Below are positions 38,601 through 45,492 of a DNA stretch of 64,000 bases, in pieces; position 1 is the stretch's first letter; each line of letters opens with the position of its first letter. The stretch is from NCBI GenBank assembly GCA_900045905.1, contig FCNS01000022.1, positions 1 to 64,000 of the forward strand, given 5' to 3'. Made by a program: the position numbers and the translations under genes. This stretch comes from Clostridiales bacterium CHKCI001 (GTDB lineage Bacteria > Bacillota > Clostridia > Lachnospirales > Lachnospiraceae). The notes under the pieces were generated by a model, which saw nothing but the letters and a program-made list of their open reading frames with translations, was not told where the DNA came from and did not search any database.

Positions 38601-41600
38601 ACTGCTCCAAGTACACTATTTAGTAATGCTCCTGTTTCATCTCCAGCTTCCGCAACGGTGCCTGATTTCATTAAGCCAATATATCCACCTGCATGATATG
38701 CTCCGCTTACTTGTTTTACATTGGAAATATTTGAATTTTCAACTGTTACAGCCTTTCCGCTTCCAATATATCCACCTGCATCTCCAACTGTAACATTTCC
38801 AGTTTTACCTTCTGCAATAATAATAAGATCCTCACCAGTAATCGAAGAGTTAGAAATCTGAGGATAAGCAACATCCATTACACTTAATAATTGATCTACC
38901 TCTAAAAGACCTAATAAATTAATGGAACCTGTTTGAGCAACATCTCCTGGCTGTACTCTTCCTGCAAATCCACCCGCATAAGTATATCCTTTTACATTCG
39001 ACAAACCACTTATTTTGGTAGAAGCATTTGCACTTTCTCCCTCAGATGGATGATTGATGCTGTAATTAATATCTACAGCTTCTCCATCCCCTAAAAATCC
39101 ACCTGCCATATCTGCCTCTACCTGTGGATTTTCTCCATTCGATACAAATGCAACGGTAGATTGATGGAATTCTGGCGTTAAAGCACTAATAACACCAAGC
39201 AGATTCTCAATGTTAATTCCTGCTGGCAATGTGTCATTTTCAATCTTATCACCCACACTAGCAAGAGCATCACCTGCTTTTGCATATCCAATAAATCCAC
39301 CTGCTTTTCCGTCTGAAACATTTGCAGTTACTTCTTTCAGTTTATCTACACTACAATTAGTTGTCTGCCCACTTACACAATAGCCGATAAAACCACCTGC
39401 TTTTCCAGACTCACTTGTGGCTTTTATAGAAAGTCCACCTTCAACGCCTGAAATACTAGAGTTATTTGCAAATGTCTCTATCATATCGGCAACAGAAAGT
39501 AATCCATCAATCTCAAGTAAACCAAGACCAAGTAAATCAACACCGCCACCTACATCTGCTAATCTTCCGCTTCCAAACGTTCCTGCAAATCCCCCTGCAC
39601 CTAAGCTACCAGTTACAGTTTGTAGATTGGATGAGGTAACATTTTGGATCTCACCACCAATACCTTCACCAATGACACCACCTGCATAACTATCGCTTCC
39701 AGTAGCAGTAACTTCCATTCCAGATGTTCCACCGTCAACAGTGACATCCTTCAATTCAAATCGAATATAGTCTGCTGCTGTTATAGTACCAGACAATACA
39801 TCTGATACACTTGTCATTGTACCTTTTCCAAGTACACCACCTACATTTAACTTACCAGTTACTTTTAATGAGGTAGTTGCCTTTAACTGATTTGCAACGT
39901 CTTTACATTCATAAGTAAGTCCATTCTTATCCAGAATCCTCTTGAAATTCCTAGTGGTTTCTGGATTGGAATTTTCATCTTCACTATTATAACTTAATTC
40001 ATTTGTATTTGATATTTGGACTGCTCCTGCATATCCAACCATACCACCTGCATAGTTACCCGTTGCATTAATTGTGACATCTGTTCCTCCAATATGACTA
40101 CCTGTTATTACAGATGGTCTTAAACCAACGAGACTTAATAACTGTGCATTACTGTCTCCTGTTAAAATACCTGAAAGTAATTGCTGGACTAATTCGAGTA
40201 AACCTTGATTTTCTTCTATATCTGCTATATCACCTAATGTTGCTTTACCAGCGAAACCTCCAACATAGTCATGTCCAGAAACTGTGCCCAGATTGTTAAT
40301 GTCACAATCAACTGCATAACTATTTCCCATGCTTCCTGCAAATCCACCTGCATATCCTGTGTCATCCTCTTCAGCACTCGCTTCCACATTGATCGTACCG
40401 TCACCAACAATATCAGAATCTAACATAACTGTATTAGCTGGAAAGTTTACTAAATCAATTCCTGCACTACTTAAAAGACCTGAAACAACGGCATTCGATG
40501 CTTCTCCAGTAAATCCACCAACATAGTCTGTACCATTTACTTTATTTGTACCAGATGTAGATACCTTACAATTAGACATTATTGCTCCAACTGCCTGTCC
40601 TACAAGTCCTCCTGTATAAGTATTTCCAGTGATTTGTGCAGAATCTGCATAATTTATTGAGCATCCTGATACTGTAGCATTGGTATATCCAACTGGAATC
40701 AGACTTCCAACCTTTAATACACCACCGTCCAAAAGTATTGTTACTAGATCCCCCAATCCAAGTATTGGAACTAGATCTAATAAATCAGACAATGTTTTTG
40801 TTATGGCTTCTAATGTTCCAGATAGAGCTTCATACTTTGTAATGCCACTACAATATCCAATTAGACCACCTGTCCAATTATTTTTATTAGAAACACCTTG
40901 TAAGTCCGTCACATGACAATCCTTAATTGAAACATTTCCTTTTACAACACCTACCAATGCACCAGTAGCAAAGGATTTTGGATCTTTCTCCAACCCACTA
41001 TCTAAACCAAGTAGCTTTAAAATTGGTGTAAGAAGTGTTTCAATTAATGAAAAATCCTGTTTTATTTCCGTGGTTTCCGTTGTTACTTTAACGTGATCTA
41101 GTGTAAGATTTGAGACTACAATTGGTGTCTCACTAAATTCCAAGACACTATCATATGGTGTAGTAAGATTTCGGAAAAATCCAACTCCATATTCTGAGTT
41201 ATCCGTTTGATCTATTGCAGCCTCTTGATTAATAATTACATTATGAATAGTAGCATTAATGCCCTCTTTCATATTGAGGCGCCCTTCCATTGTTCCTGTA
41301 AAGTTCTCAATTGGATCCCATTTATTGTTTGCATCTTTATCCGAAAAATCCCCTTTACTCAGATCAATATCACGGAAAATAATATAATTTGCATCAGAAG
41401 AATACTTTAGATTTTTATATTCATTTGCTAAAGCGGAAGAATTTTTATAAGTATCCTTCGTGATAATTCCATCATCAGTAAGCCCTACAAGGTCTTTACC
41501 ATATCCCAAAAGTCCTCCAATTACGTCTCCAAGTCCCCCCACAACGGTTCCTAATATTCCTAATACCCCATCTATTAAGCCAGTGACATCACCGAAGTCT

Positions 41601-42748
41601 GCTTTCATTAGTTCATCGTGATTTATTGAAGCCGCTTTAAAATAACTGTAATCATCCTCTTCAAATGTACTTGCATTCAGTCCAGCTTCACTAACGGTCT
41701 TTATATTAAAGTCTGCATCCCCTGGATAATATGGATATAATTCTTTTATCGCTCCATAGAGTTTTGTAACTCTCATATATAGTGCTGGAGTTACTTGGGT
41801 ATTTTCCCCAATCTCTCTTAACTGTTGCTCATTTCCAATTAGTATGTAATTTTTACCATCTATTACTTTATGAACTTGTCCAATATAGTCACGTCCACCC
41901 AACTGAACAGTGGATTCTGCCTGCACCTGTGCTGCTTTCATTTCTGGCATTTGTTCTGTGAAGTCTTTGGACAGTACATAGTTATGGTCTGCGGTATACT
42001 CGAGTTGAGTTTTCTTTTCTTCGTCTGTATAGACTACTTGTCCTACGCCGAATTCGGATGCGATCATATCGTTTGACATTACAGTTTTAATTGCATCTGG
42101 ATCGTTGATTGTTGCGAGCTGATAGTTGTTATATACATAGATTGTATCAGTCCCTGCATCATACAATGGTTTTTCCGCAGTTATCTCAGCTCCCTGAAAG
42201 CTTCCAGTAAATCCCTCTGGCAGCGTCCATATATCTCCCTTTGTCAGTGGAATGTCATTCATTAATGTATAACTTCCATCTGCTGCATAGGTTAATGTGT
42301 TTCCATCTTCGTCTGTCAGAGCTGCTCCTGTGCCAAATGTATCGGCGGACGCATCTCCTTCATATACCTGTGTCTCCGTTCCTATCGCTTTTAGCTGCTG
42401 TTCATTGTAAATAGAGATGGAACCATTCTGATATAGGTTCGTATCTTCCGCAGCTTTTGTTGATGTCTGTTTTGTTTTGTCTGCTTGTTGACTTTGTGAT
42501 TGTTCCAAGCTTGCTTTTGACGTCTCTTTTGCATCATCTGTTTTTTCTGTTTGATCACTTGATGTTTCTGCATCATCTGAACGAATTTTCGTCTGTGGTG
42601 TATTATCGTCATCTTGAGTCGATATACTCACTTCTGTGGACGAACTTTCTGCCGCAGAAACAGCAGTACTTGGTACAATCGTAGTGATAACGATTGAAAC
42701 AGTCAATAGAAGCGACAAAATTTTTCTCCAAGTTTTTTTGCTTTTCAC
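32687..42748 (-). CDS. Giant secreted repeat protein with GLUG-like modules and a Cna-B domain
   Basis: A 3353-residue protein with a Sec signal peptide (KKTWRKILSLLLTVSIVITT, cut near 33) and a Q/S/T/D-rich linker to about 105. Two N-terminal YNEQQL/YVYNNYQL-type segments follow, then about 34 AGGFAG/AGGYVG motifs by my count from about 600 to 2545. The motifs alternate with hydrophobic LLGLL-like loops and NSxVxG turns, probably a long beta-helix. A Cna-B domain (about 2694-2816, QKVWKDNDNSVGEDHKRP) and Ig-like or lectin-like segments end it. There is no LPXTG motif, hydrophobic tail or SLH/choline repeat at the C terminus (WMSKAEQVTE), so anchoring is unclear. It starts at GTG after AGGAGG. 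I infer an adhesin or stalk. Confidence 0.85.
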   Translation of the reverse strand: MKSKKTWRKILSLLLTVSIVITTIVPSTAVSAAESSSTEVSISTQDDDNTPQTKIRSDDAETSSDQTEKTDDAKETSKASLEQSQSQQADKTKQTSTKAAEDTNLYQNGSISIYNEQQLKAIGTETQVYEGDASADTFGTGAALTDEDGNTLTYAADGSYTLMNDIPLTKGDIWTLPEGFTGSFQGAEITAEKPLYDAGTDTIYVYNNYQLATINDPDAIKTVMSNDMIASEFGVGQVVYTDEEKKTQLEYTADHNYVLSKDFTEQMPEMKAAQVQAESTVQLGGRDYIGQVHKVIDGKNYILIGNEQQLREIGENTQVTPALYMRVTKLYGAIKELYPYYPGDADFNIKTVSEAGLNASTFEEDDYSYFKAASINHDELMKADFGDVTGLIDGVLGILGTVVGGLGDVIGGLLGYGKDLVGLTDDGIITKDTYKNSSALANEYKNLKYSSDANYIIFRDIDLSKGDFSDKDANNKWDPIENFTGTMEGRLNMKEGINATIHNVIINQEAAIDQTDNSEYGVGFFRNLTTPYDSVLEFSETPIVVSNLTLDHVKVTTETTEIKQDFSLIETLLTPILKLLGLDSGLEKDPKSFATGALVGVVKGNVSIKDCHVTDLQGVSNKNNWTGGLIGYCSGITKYEALSGTLEAITKTLSDLLDLVPILGLGDLVTILLDGGVLKVGSLIPVGYTNATVSGCSINYADSAQITGNTYTGGLVGQAVGAIMSNCKVSTSGTNKVNGTDYVGGFTGEASNAVVSGLLSSAGIDLVNFPANTVMLDSDIVGDGTINVEASAEEDDTGYAGGFAGSMGNSYAVDCDINNLGTVSGHDYVGGFAGKATLGDIADIEENQGLLELVQQLLSGILTGDSNAQLLSLVGLRPSVITGSHIGGTDVTINATGNYAGGMVGYAGAVQISNTNELSYNSEDENSNPETTRNFKRILDKNGLTYECKDVANQLKATTSLKVTGKLNVGGVLGKGTMTSVSDVLSGTITAADYIRFELKDVTVDGGTSGMEVTATGSDSYAGGVIGEGIGGEIQNVTSSNLQTVTGSLGAGGFAGTFGSGRLADVGGGVDLLGLGLLEIDGLLSVADMIETFANNSSISGVEGGLSIKATSESGKAGGFIGYCVSGQTTNCSVDKLKEVTANVSDGKAGGFIGYAKAGDALASVGDKIENDTLPAGINIENLLGVISALTPEFHQSTVAFVSNGENPQVEADMAGGFLGDGEAVDINYSINHPSEGESANASTKISGLSNVKGYTYAGGFAGRVQPGDVAQTGSINLLGLLEVDQLLSVMDVAYPQISNSSITGEDLIIIAEGKTGNVTVGDAGGYIGSGKAVTVENSNISNVKQVSGAYHAGGYIGLMKSGTVAEAGDETGALLNSVLGAVLNVQQLAGVLQMASSQIINSKVSGIEAGMTVKADCRSDNSKANSSAMAGGFVGEMQSGIVNNEANKTGEQKGTAVENLLRVEGLRYAGGFGGLVKSGSVAEIGENTAILNGIVLNDLISLINSFVPVIQNASVRSVASGFSVHVTGIDTEDDTNDSNAGSAGGFIGYGSGVQISYSDVDKLCNTTVKEPSDLQSTDGTSYFGNESDYSVKGYRNAGGYFGKVNAGSTAAIGGVNIFKKLINLGSLVSALNVTISTIEHSDVYGAVGGFNVIANNASGNVGKAGGFAGNALGSSIQNCNVDNFAHIIGRESAGGYAGTIEPSSAADLLGDVNVLSGLISADNLIGVLRTFVPIIKNSETTSVPCGGVVRADAESSDAIKRGLAGGYVGYNLGGQIKGNDGEDSTIAKECAVIRIRSVYGTEYAGGYTGLMESANVADTGSLKLLYGLIKLDNPLTAVQAIYATEENTAVYGPLTYVDVNDWNGWVTYVGSKGPYADEFAGKTFDDQSKLDEFLKDYAYGYDVTAGRNSVATESVQGGAAGGYVGRMEGGTITSATAEGLKSVNAFRSSGGFAGEMMTGDVAEVGGIELAGINISGSLPVLQTFVPVIKNSTVNGYQSGAMIKSQGTAKADPAGIAGGYVGRMIGGQIWGTEGDECSVTGLRQVDGTSYAGGYAGKIDPGSAATVDTASNQGLLNKVLKYLIGTDGSLADVLNATISTIRYAKVSAWNEYGIVVNAGENSEAAGGFAGAIQGAVLGENAENNKNDGEVKRVIEFQVNGIRSVTGGKHAGGFFGLADVASVAEISGEDKTTILSLIKTGSIDLLDAFRTYIYNADVIGSTDGLTVTALKGEQQGSGESIVYTGNAGGFGGSLLNGSVKGSSVTNLKSVKAPNYTGGFIGHGGKSGTVDADGTTIEGLLGVDAGVLDVFGSNIDNCSVTGLEEGYTVQSIDGSQEIAGGFIGNADLSRMSTNKAENLKQVYSDEIAGGFVGKTSMAYLISANVDSPLVDTILQVVNELIKALYIDDLQESDLVKIDLPGLLKVELFNDGKTLGVTLLGLKITVALSRAAEEGKDDVAIITIGDSEIRLNCTKDGIIDSDDAESAIANSGGLEINLIKANRTKIEKSTVTGIPVGYDVFGAGASNNEDGKSNEGYTGGFVGYNDAGLLEGNQMIKADTIRGFAGQIGEFSGYTDTNTSYDALKDPTNIEKENTYQIYRTTDQRLTVVKKGDIVISRVNTLSDQSGTIGEICHTINHLEIIDSHDEWQDVYMTTNTETSYVKVPIKVYVSDAQADLMYGVETYIPTGDETAKPGEMQDPCDETVNITIQKVWKDNDNSVGEDHKRPTSITVELYQNDMEKPSTDSNHPQSQYEITGDASSNVWSTTIQGLPAVYEQADGTYKNYTYTVKEVGNQEEYITEYTKDENGYNYVITNTHTSTLVEGDSVVIDFGLPVKVNVLVNDAIQGSGTLNGIANNTKETDQEKVLDNIYKVTKEDMTKASKAEGEFGTAEVLDGMIIYTPTTMEMDSFDQFTYSVKTTTNTVNEAGGSDCYIYSTLTVIPATTIYYEDNVSMITYTNADKSTYKGEILNSEPVFGNWYTVENESNEFKPAENQDTDRPGLLKPGEEQIEDDADNMYGYDSNYTSKELSDTSRTKYSNGSSKFVRVAKGKTPTATFTFTGTGFDLISLTSNETGVIRVKVVNQKTGKAVKSWTVDTYYGYTAVKNGDGSITWKEIESEEESSLYQIPVIRAKDLEYGTYQVTVTPSYAKTFDHDDDGSYDFYLDAVRVYAPANAEENAVIKEAYSQDGEYDPTYKEIRSIVIENEAFEEPSTEVYIDGIPEATWSDYKEAGPSHELYLAKDQTIAFNLTVDQIPTSVRIGAKSIRNSVEFSVGFSVNELTTDKDNWVTYNAKSITCNTATDLYYDITDQCVWKEVKDENGKVSYVTAYPITITNTSDSILSLTYLKWMSKAEQVTE

Positions 42749-43047
42749 TCGTTTTTCCTCCTATTCTTCTATTTTATCAGAGCTAAAAGTCGCTCTAATC
42801 CTTCACTATAAGTACATCCCATTTCCAGCATTGGCTCTACTATTATGTAAGTCATTTTTATCATTGGCAGCATTGTTTTTATATTGCACCCTATATGATA
42901 AGTCTAGTTTTGGTTACTTACATTTAATGTTAAAGAGACTCATCCTATTTTTTTTATTACTTTTCCCTCAACACAAAAAGAATGTCCTCCTTTGCAGATT
43001 ATAAACTTTTCCATACAAATACTGAACATTCTGTGAATCTGTAGTTC

Positions 43048-43076
43048 ATTATAATACATAATCATCTGACTTTCAA
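43048..43076 (-). promoter_or_regulatory. Consensus-like sigma-A promoter of the giant gene
   Basis: On the minus strand TTGAAA (43071-43076), a 17-bp spacer and TATAAT (43048-43053). This leaves a leader of about 290 nt before the GTG. The leader has a possible 34-codon frame (42769-42873) ending 20 bp before the start codon, but no good ribosome site for it. Confidence 0.82.
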
Positions 43077-43093
43077 TCTTCATTTCCAAATTT

Positions 43094-43139
43094 TTTCAGT
43101 CTTTTTACCCCCCCCCCAATAAATTTCAGTCTTTTTTAC
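43094..43139 (-). promoter_or_regulatory. Ten-G tract flanked by direct repeats upstream of the giant-gene promoter
   Basis: The plus strand has ten C in a row (43108-43117). The flanks are near-identical direct repeats, TTTCAGTCTTTTTAC (43094-43108) and TTTCAGTCTTTTTTAC (43124-43139), 30 bp apart. The tract starts 31 bp upstream of the -35 box. Long G/C runs in AT-rich DNA change length by slippage and would alter the spacing of the two repeats, a known way to vary transcription. From 43140 to 43300 I see only AT-rich DNA. Confidence 0.75.
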
Positions 43140-43300
43140 AATTTTTCTCATTTGTATATATATTTTTTTGCTATATTTTTTTTCGTTTTTTTATATCTTT
43201 GTTTAAGTGAACAAAGAATACTTATTAGCTTTGTTTAATATGTATAATCAAATAGTTTAAAGTTTAACATTTTATTTTTGATGTTTATATGAAATAAAAG

Positions 43301-43338
43301 AAGGATGAAATCATATCTCTCAATACAATCTCATCCTT
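43301..43338 (-). terminator. Terminator after greA
   Basis: AAGGATGA pairs with TCATCCTT around a 22-nt interval that pairs further. T runs lie on both sides. It lies about 13 bp past the greA stop. Confidence 0.75.
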
Positions 43339-43350
43339 TTTTAATTAATT

Positions 43351-43854
43351 TTAATAGCTACGAATTTCGTCTTGGCTATCGTCTGTTGTATTTTCAATTG
43401 CTTTTACAATAATATAATATCCCATCCGCTCATTTACTGGTACATAGACACGATCGTTTACTTTATGACCCAATAATGCCTTTCCCATTGGTGATTCAAT
43501 GCTGATTTTTCCTTCTAAAGAATTTCCTCGAATGGAAGTTACTAAACGGAATGTCTCGGTTTCCTCTTCCTCTTCAAAATAGACCGTTACGGTATTGTTT
43601 AATCCGATTTCATCAGATTTGGAGTTATCGGATACAATTTCGGCAGTTTTAATCAAACGTTCCAGATAACGGATTCGACTTTCATTGCGGTTTTTATCTT
43701 TTTTTGCGGCGTGATATTCAAAGTTTTCGCTCAGATCACCATGTGCTCTTGCTTCTTTTACTGCTTCTAATGCTTCTTTTCTTATTACTAATTTACGGTA
43801 TTCGATTTCTTCTTTTATTTTTTGAATATCGCTTTCTGTCATCTGATTTCCCAT
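43351..43854 (-). CDS. greA: Transcription elongation factor GreA/GreB family
   Basis: A 167-residue RNA polymerase factor that rescues backtracked complexes by stimulating transcript cleavage. The N-terminal coiled coil carries the acidic tip ARAHGDLSENFEYHAAKKDK, and the C-terminal FKBP-like domain includes SPMGKALLGHKVND. GGAG precedes the ATG at 43854, which I prefer over the frame start at 43881. It is a single-gene unit with a terminator at each end. Confidence 0.92.
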   Translation of the reverse strand: MGNQMTESDIQKIKEEIEYRKLVIRKEALEAVKEARAHGDLSENFEYHAAKKDKNRNESRIRYLERLIKTAEIVSDNSKSDEIGLNNTVTVYFEEEEETETFRLVTSIRGNSLEGKISIESPMGKALLGHKVNDRVYVPVNERMGYYIIVKAIENTTDDSQDEIRSY

Positions 43855-44019
43855 AAGGTTTCTCCTTTTTCTTTCTATCATTTATAGATACAGTATAACA
43901 TAAAAAATCGAATCCTGCATAAAAGAATGTTACTAGCAAAAGAAGCCAGCCTTTTTTGCATATCACAATCATTTTCTATCTCATATGGTCGCTTTCATTT
44001 AGAATAGTATTTTCTATGA

Positions 44020-44070
44020 AAAAAAGAACTGTCTCTGACAATGAAATGTCCTGAAAACAGTTCTTTTTTT
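44020..44070 (-). terminator. Terminator after the GH1 gene
   Basis: AAAAAAGAACTGT pairs with ACAGTTCTTTTTTT, and a nested GACA/TGTC stem lies in the loop. T runs on both strands allow bidirectional use. It starts 24 bp past the GH1 stop. Confidence 0.82.
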
Positions 44071-44093
44071 GCTACTTCTTCGCAAACACTTTG

Positions 44094-45452
44094 TTAAAGA
44101 TTTTCTCCGTTTGTCTGAATTACATTTCGATACCAGTACCCTGAATCTTTGATGATTCGCTTTTGGGTTGGATAGTCTACATAGACCATTCCAAAGCGTT
44201 CGGAGTAACCGCATGCCCATTCAAAGTTATCCATAAATGACCAGTGGAAGTAGCCTCTGATGTCTGCTCCTTCCTCTGCTGCACGTTTTAATTCTCGTAA
44301 ATAGCGGTGCGTAAAGTCGATTCTCTGTGGATCGTGTACGTTTCCATCTAATGAGATTACATCCTGACAGGACTGACCATTTTCTGTAATATAAAATGGT
44401 TTTTGATATCTTTCATACAAAAATTTGGCTCCCCAACGCAGGCATTCTGGCGTTACTGGCCATTGGATTGCCGTCTTTGGAAATCCTGGATAACGCTTTA
44501 CAATCACTGGATTACCATTTTCATCTGCTTTTACCATTTGTCCATTATAAATATTTTGTCCATAGAAGTCCAATGGCTGATGCATTAACGTTAAATCATC
44601 CTGTGTAATATTGGGAAGATATGGTTCGTACTTTTTCAATCCATCTTCTGGATATGTTCCAAGCATAACTGGATCACTCCACCAGCTTACATTCCATGTC
44701 CAGTTTTCCAAATCTGGGCATTCAAACAGTTTTTTTCTTGCTGCCTCGACATCTGCTTCTTTTTCGGATGCTGGATAAAATACACCACAGGTCGGTGCAT
44801 AACCAATCTGAATCGGCTGACTTGCATTTGCACGCAACTGTAAAACAGCTGCTCCATGCGCTTTCATTACATTATGTGCCATCTGGAATAAATCTCTATT
44901 CATTAAATGAAGTCCTGGGGCATGTTGTCCATTTTGATACCCCAACCCAATAAAACACTGTGGCTCATTCAATGTAAAGTAGTTTTTTACCATTGGAGAA
45001 AACTCTTTCGATACAACGGCTGCATACTCGCCAAACCAATTTACAATATCTGGATTCATCCAGCCGCCTTTTTGATACAGTGCATAAGGCGTTTCCCAAT
45101 GGAATAAAGTAATATATGGTTCAATTCCTGCACAAAGCAGCTCGTCCAAAAGTCGCTTGTAAAAGTCAATTCCTCTTTGGTTGACTACTCCCACACCTTC
45201 TGGCATAATTCTGGACCAGTTAATAGAAAAACGGTATGCTTGTAATCCGATTTCTTTCATTAACTGAACGTCCTCTTTGTATCTATGATAATGGTCACAA
45301 GAAACATGCCCAGTATGTCCCTCGTAGACATGCCCTGCTTCCTGTTCATATACATCCCATAAATCAAGCCCTTTTCCATCTTCCAAATAAGCTCCTTCTA
45401 CCTGATGGGAAGAAGTGGCTGCCCCCCATACAAAATCTTTTGAAAAACCCAT
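44094..45452 (-). CDS. GH1 family beta-glucosidase
   Basis: A 452-residue cytosolic glycoside hydrolase. The N-terminal GH1 signature FVWGAATSSHQVEGA is at about 6-20. The acid/base glutamate is in TLNEPQ and the nucleophile glutamate in YITENGQS. No signal peptide is present and there are no phosphosugar-specific residues that I can point to, so beta-glucosidase is more likely than 6-phospho-beta-glucosidase. It is 40 bp downstream of the phosphosugar mutase and probably in the same operon as the two SGNH esterases. Confidence 0.92.
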   Translation of the reverse strand: MGFSKDFVWGAATSSHQVEGAYLEDGKGLDLWDVYEQEAGHVYEGHTGHVSCDHYHRYKEDVQLMKEIGLQAYRFSINWSRIMPEGVGVVNQRGIDFYKRLLDELLCAGIEPYITLFHWETPYALYQKGGWMNPDIVNWFGEYAAVVSKEFSPMVKNYFTLNEPQCFIGLGYQNGQHAPGLHLMNRDLFQMAHNVMKAHGAAVLQLRANASQPIQIGYAPTCGVFYPASEKEADVEAARKKLFECPDLENWTWNVSWWSDPVMLGTYPEDGLKKYEPYLPNITQDDLTLMHQPLDFYGQNIYNGQMVKADENGNPVIVKRYPGFPKTAIQWPVTPECLRWGAKFLYERYQKPFYITENGQSCQDVISLDGNVHDPQRIDFTHRYLRELKRAAEEGADIRGYFHWSFMDNFEWACGYSERFGMVYVDYPTQKRIIKDSGYWYRNVIQTNGENL

Positions 45453-45492
45453 TGCTCCCTACCTTTCTAAGCAAACAATTGCTTTATTTTAT

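Noticed and set aside
33000-42000. Possible CRISPR-like or tandem DNA repeats
   Set aside because: The repeated motifs are degenerate at the DNA level and follow the protein repeat period; there are no identical repeats with unique spacers.
33056-42684. Many plus-strand frames of 60-120 codons inside the giant gene region
   Set aside because: They lie antisense to one continuous 3353-codon gene with a signal peptide and repeats, have no ribosome sites and have the composition expected of shadows.
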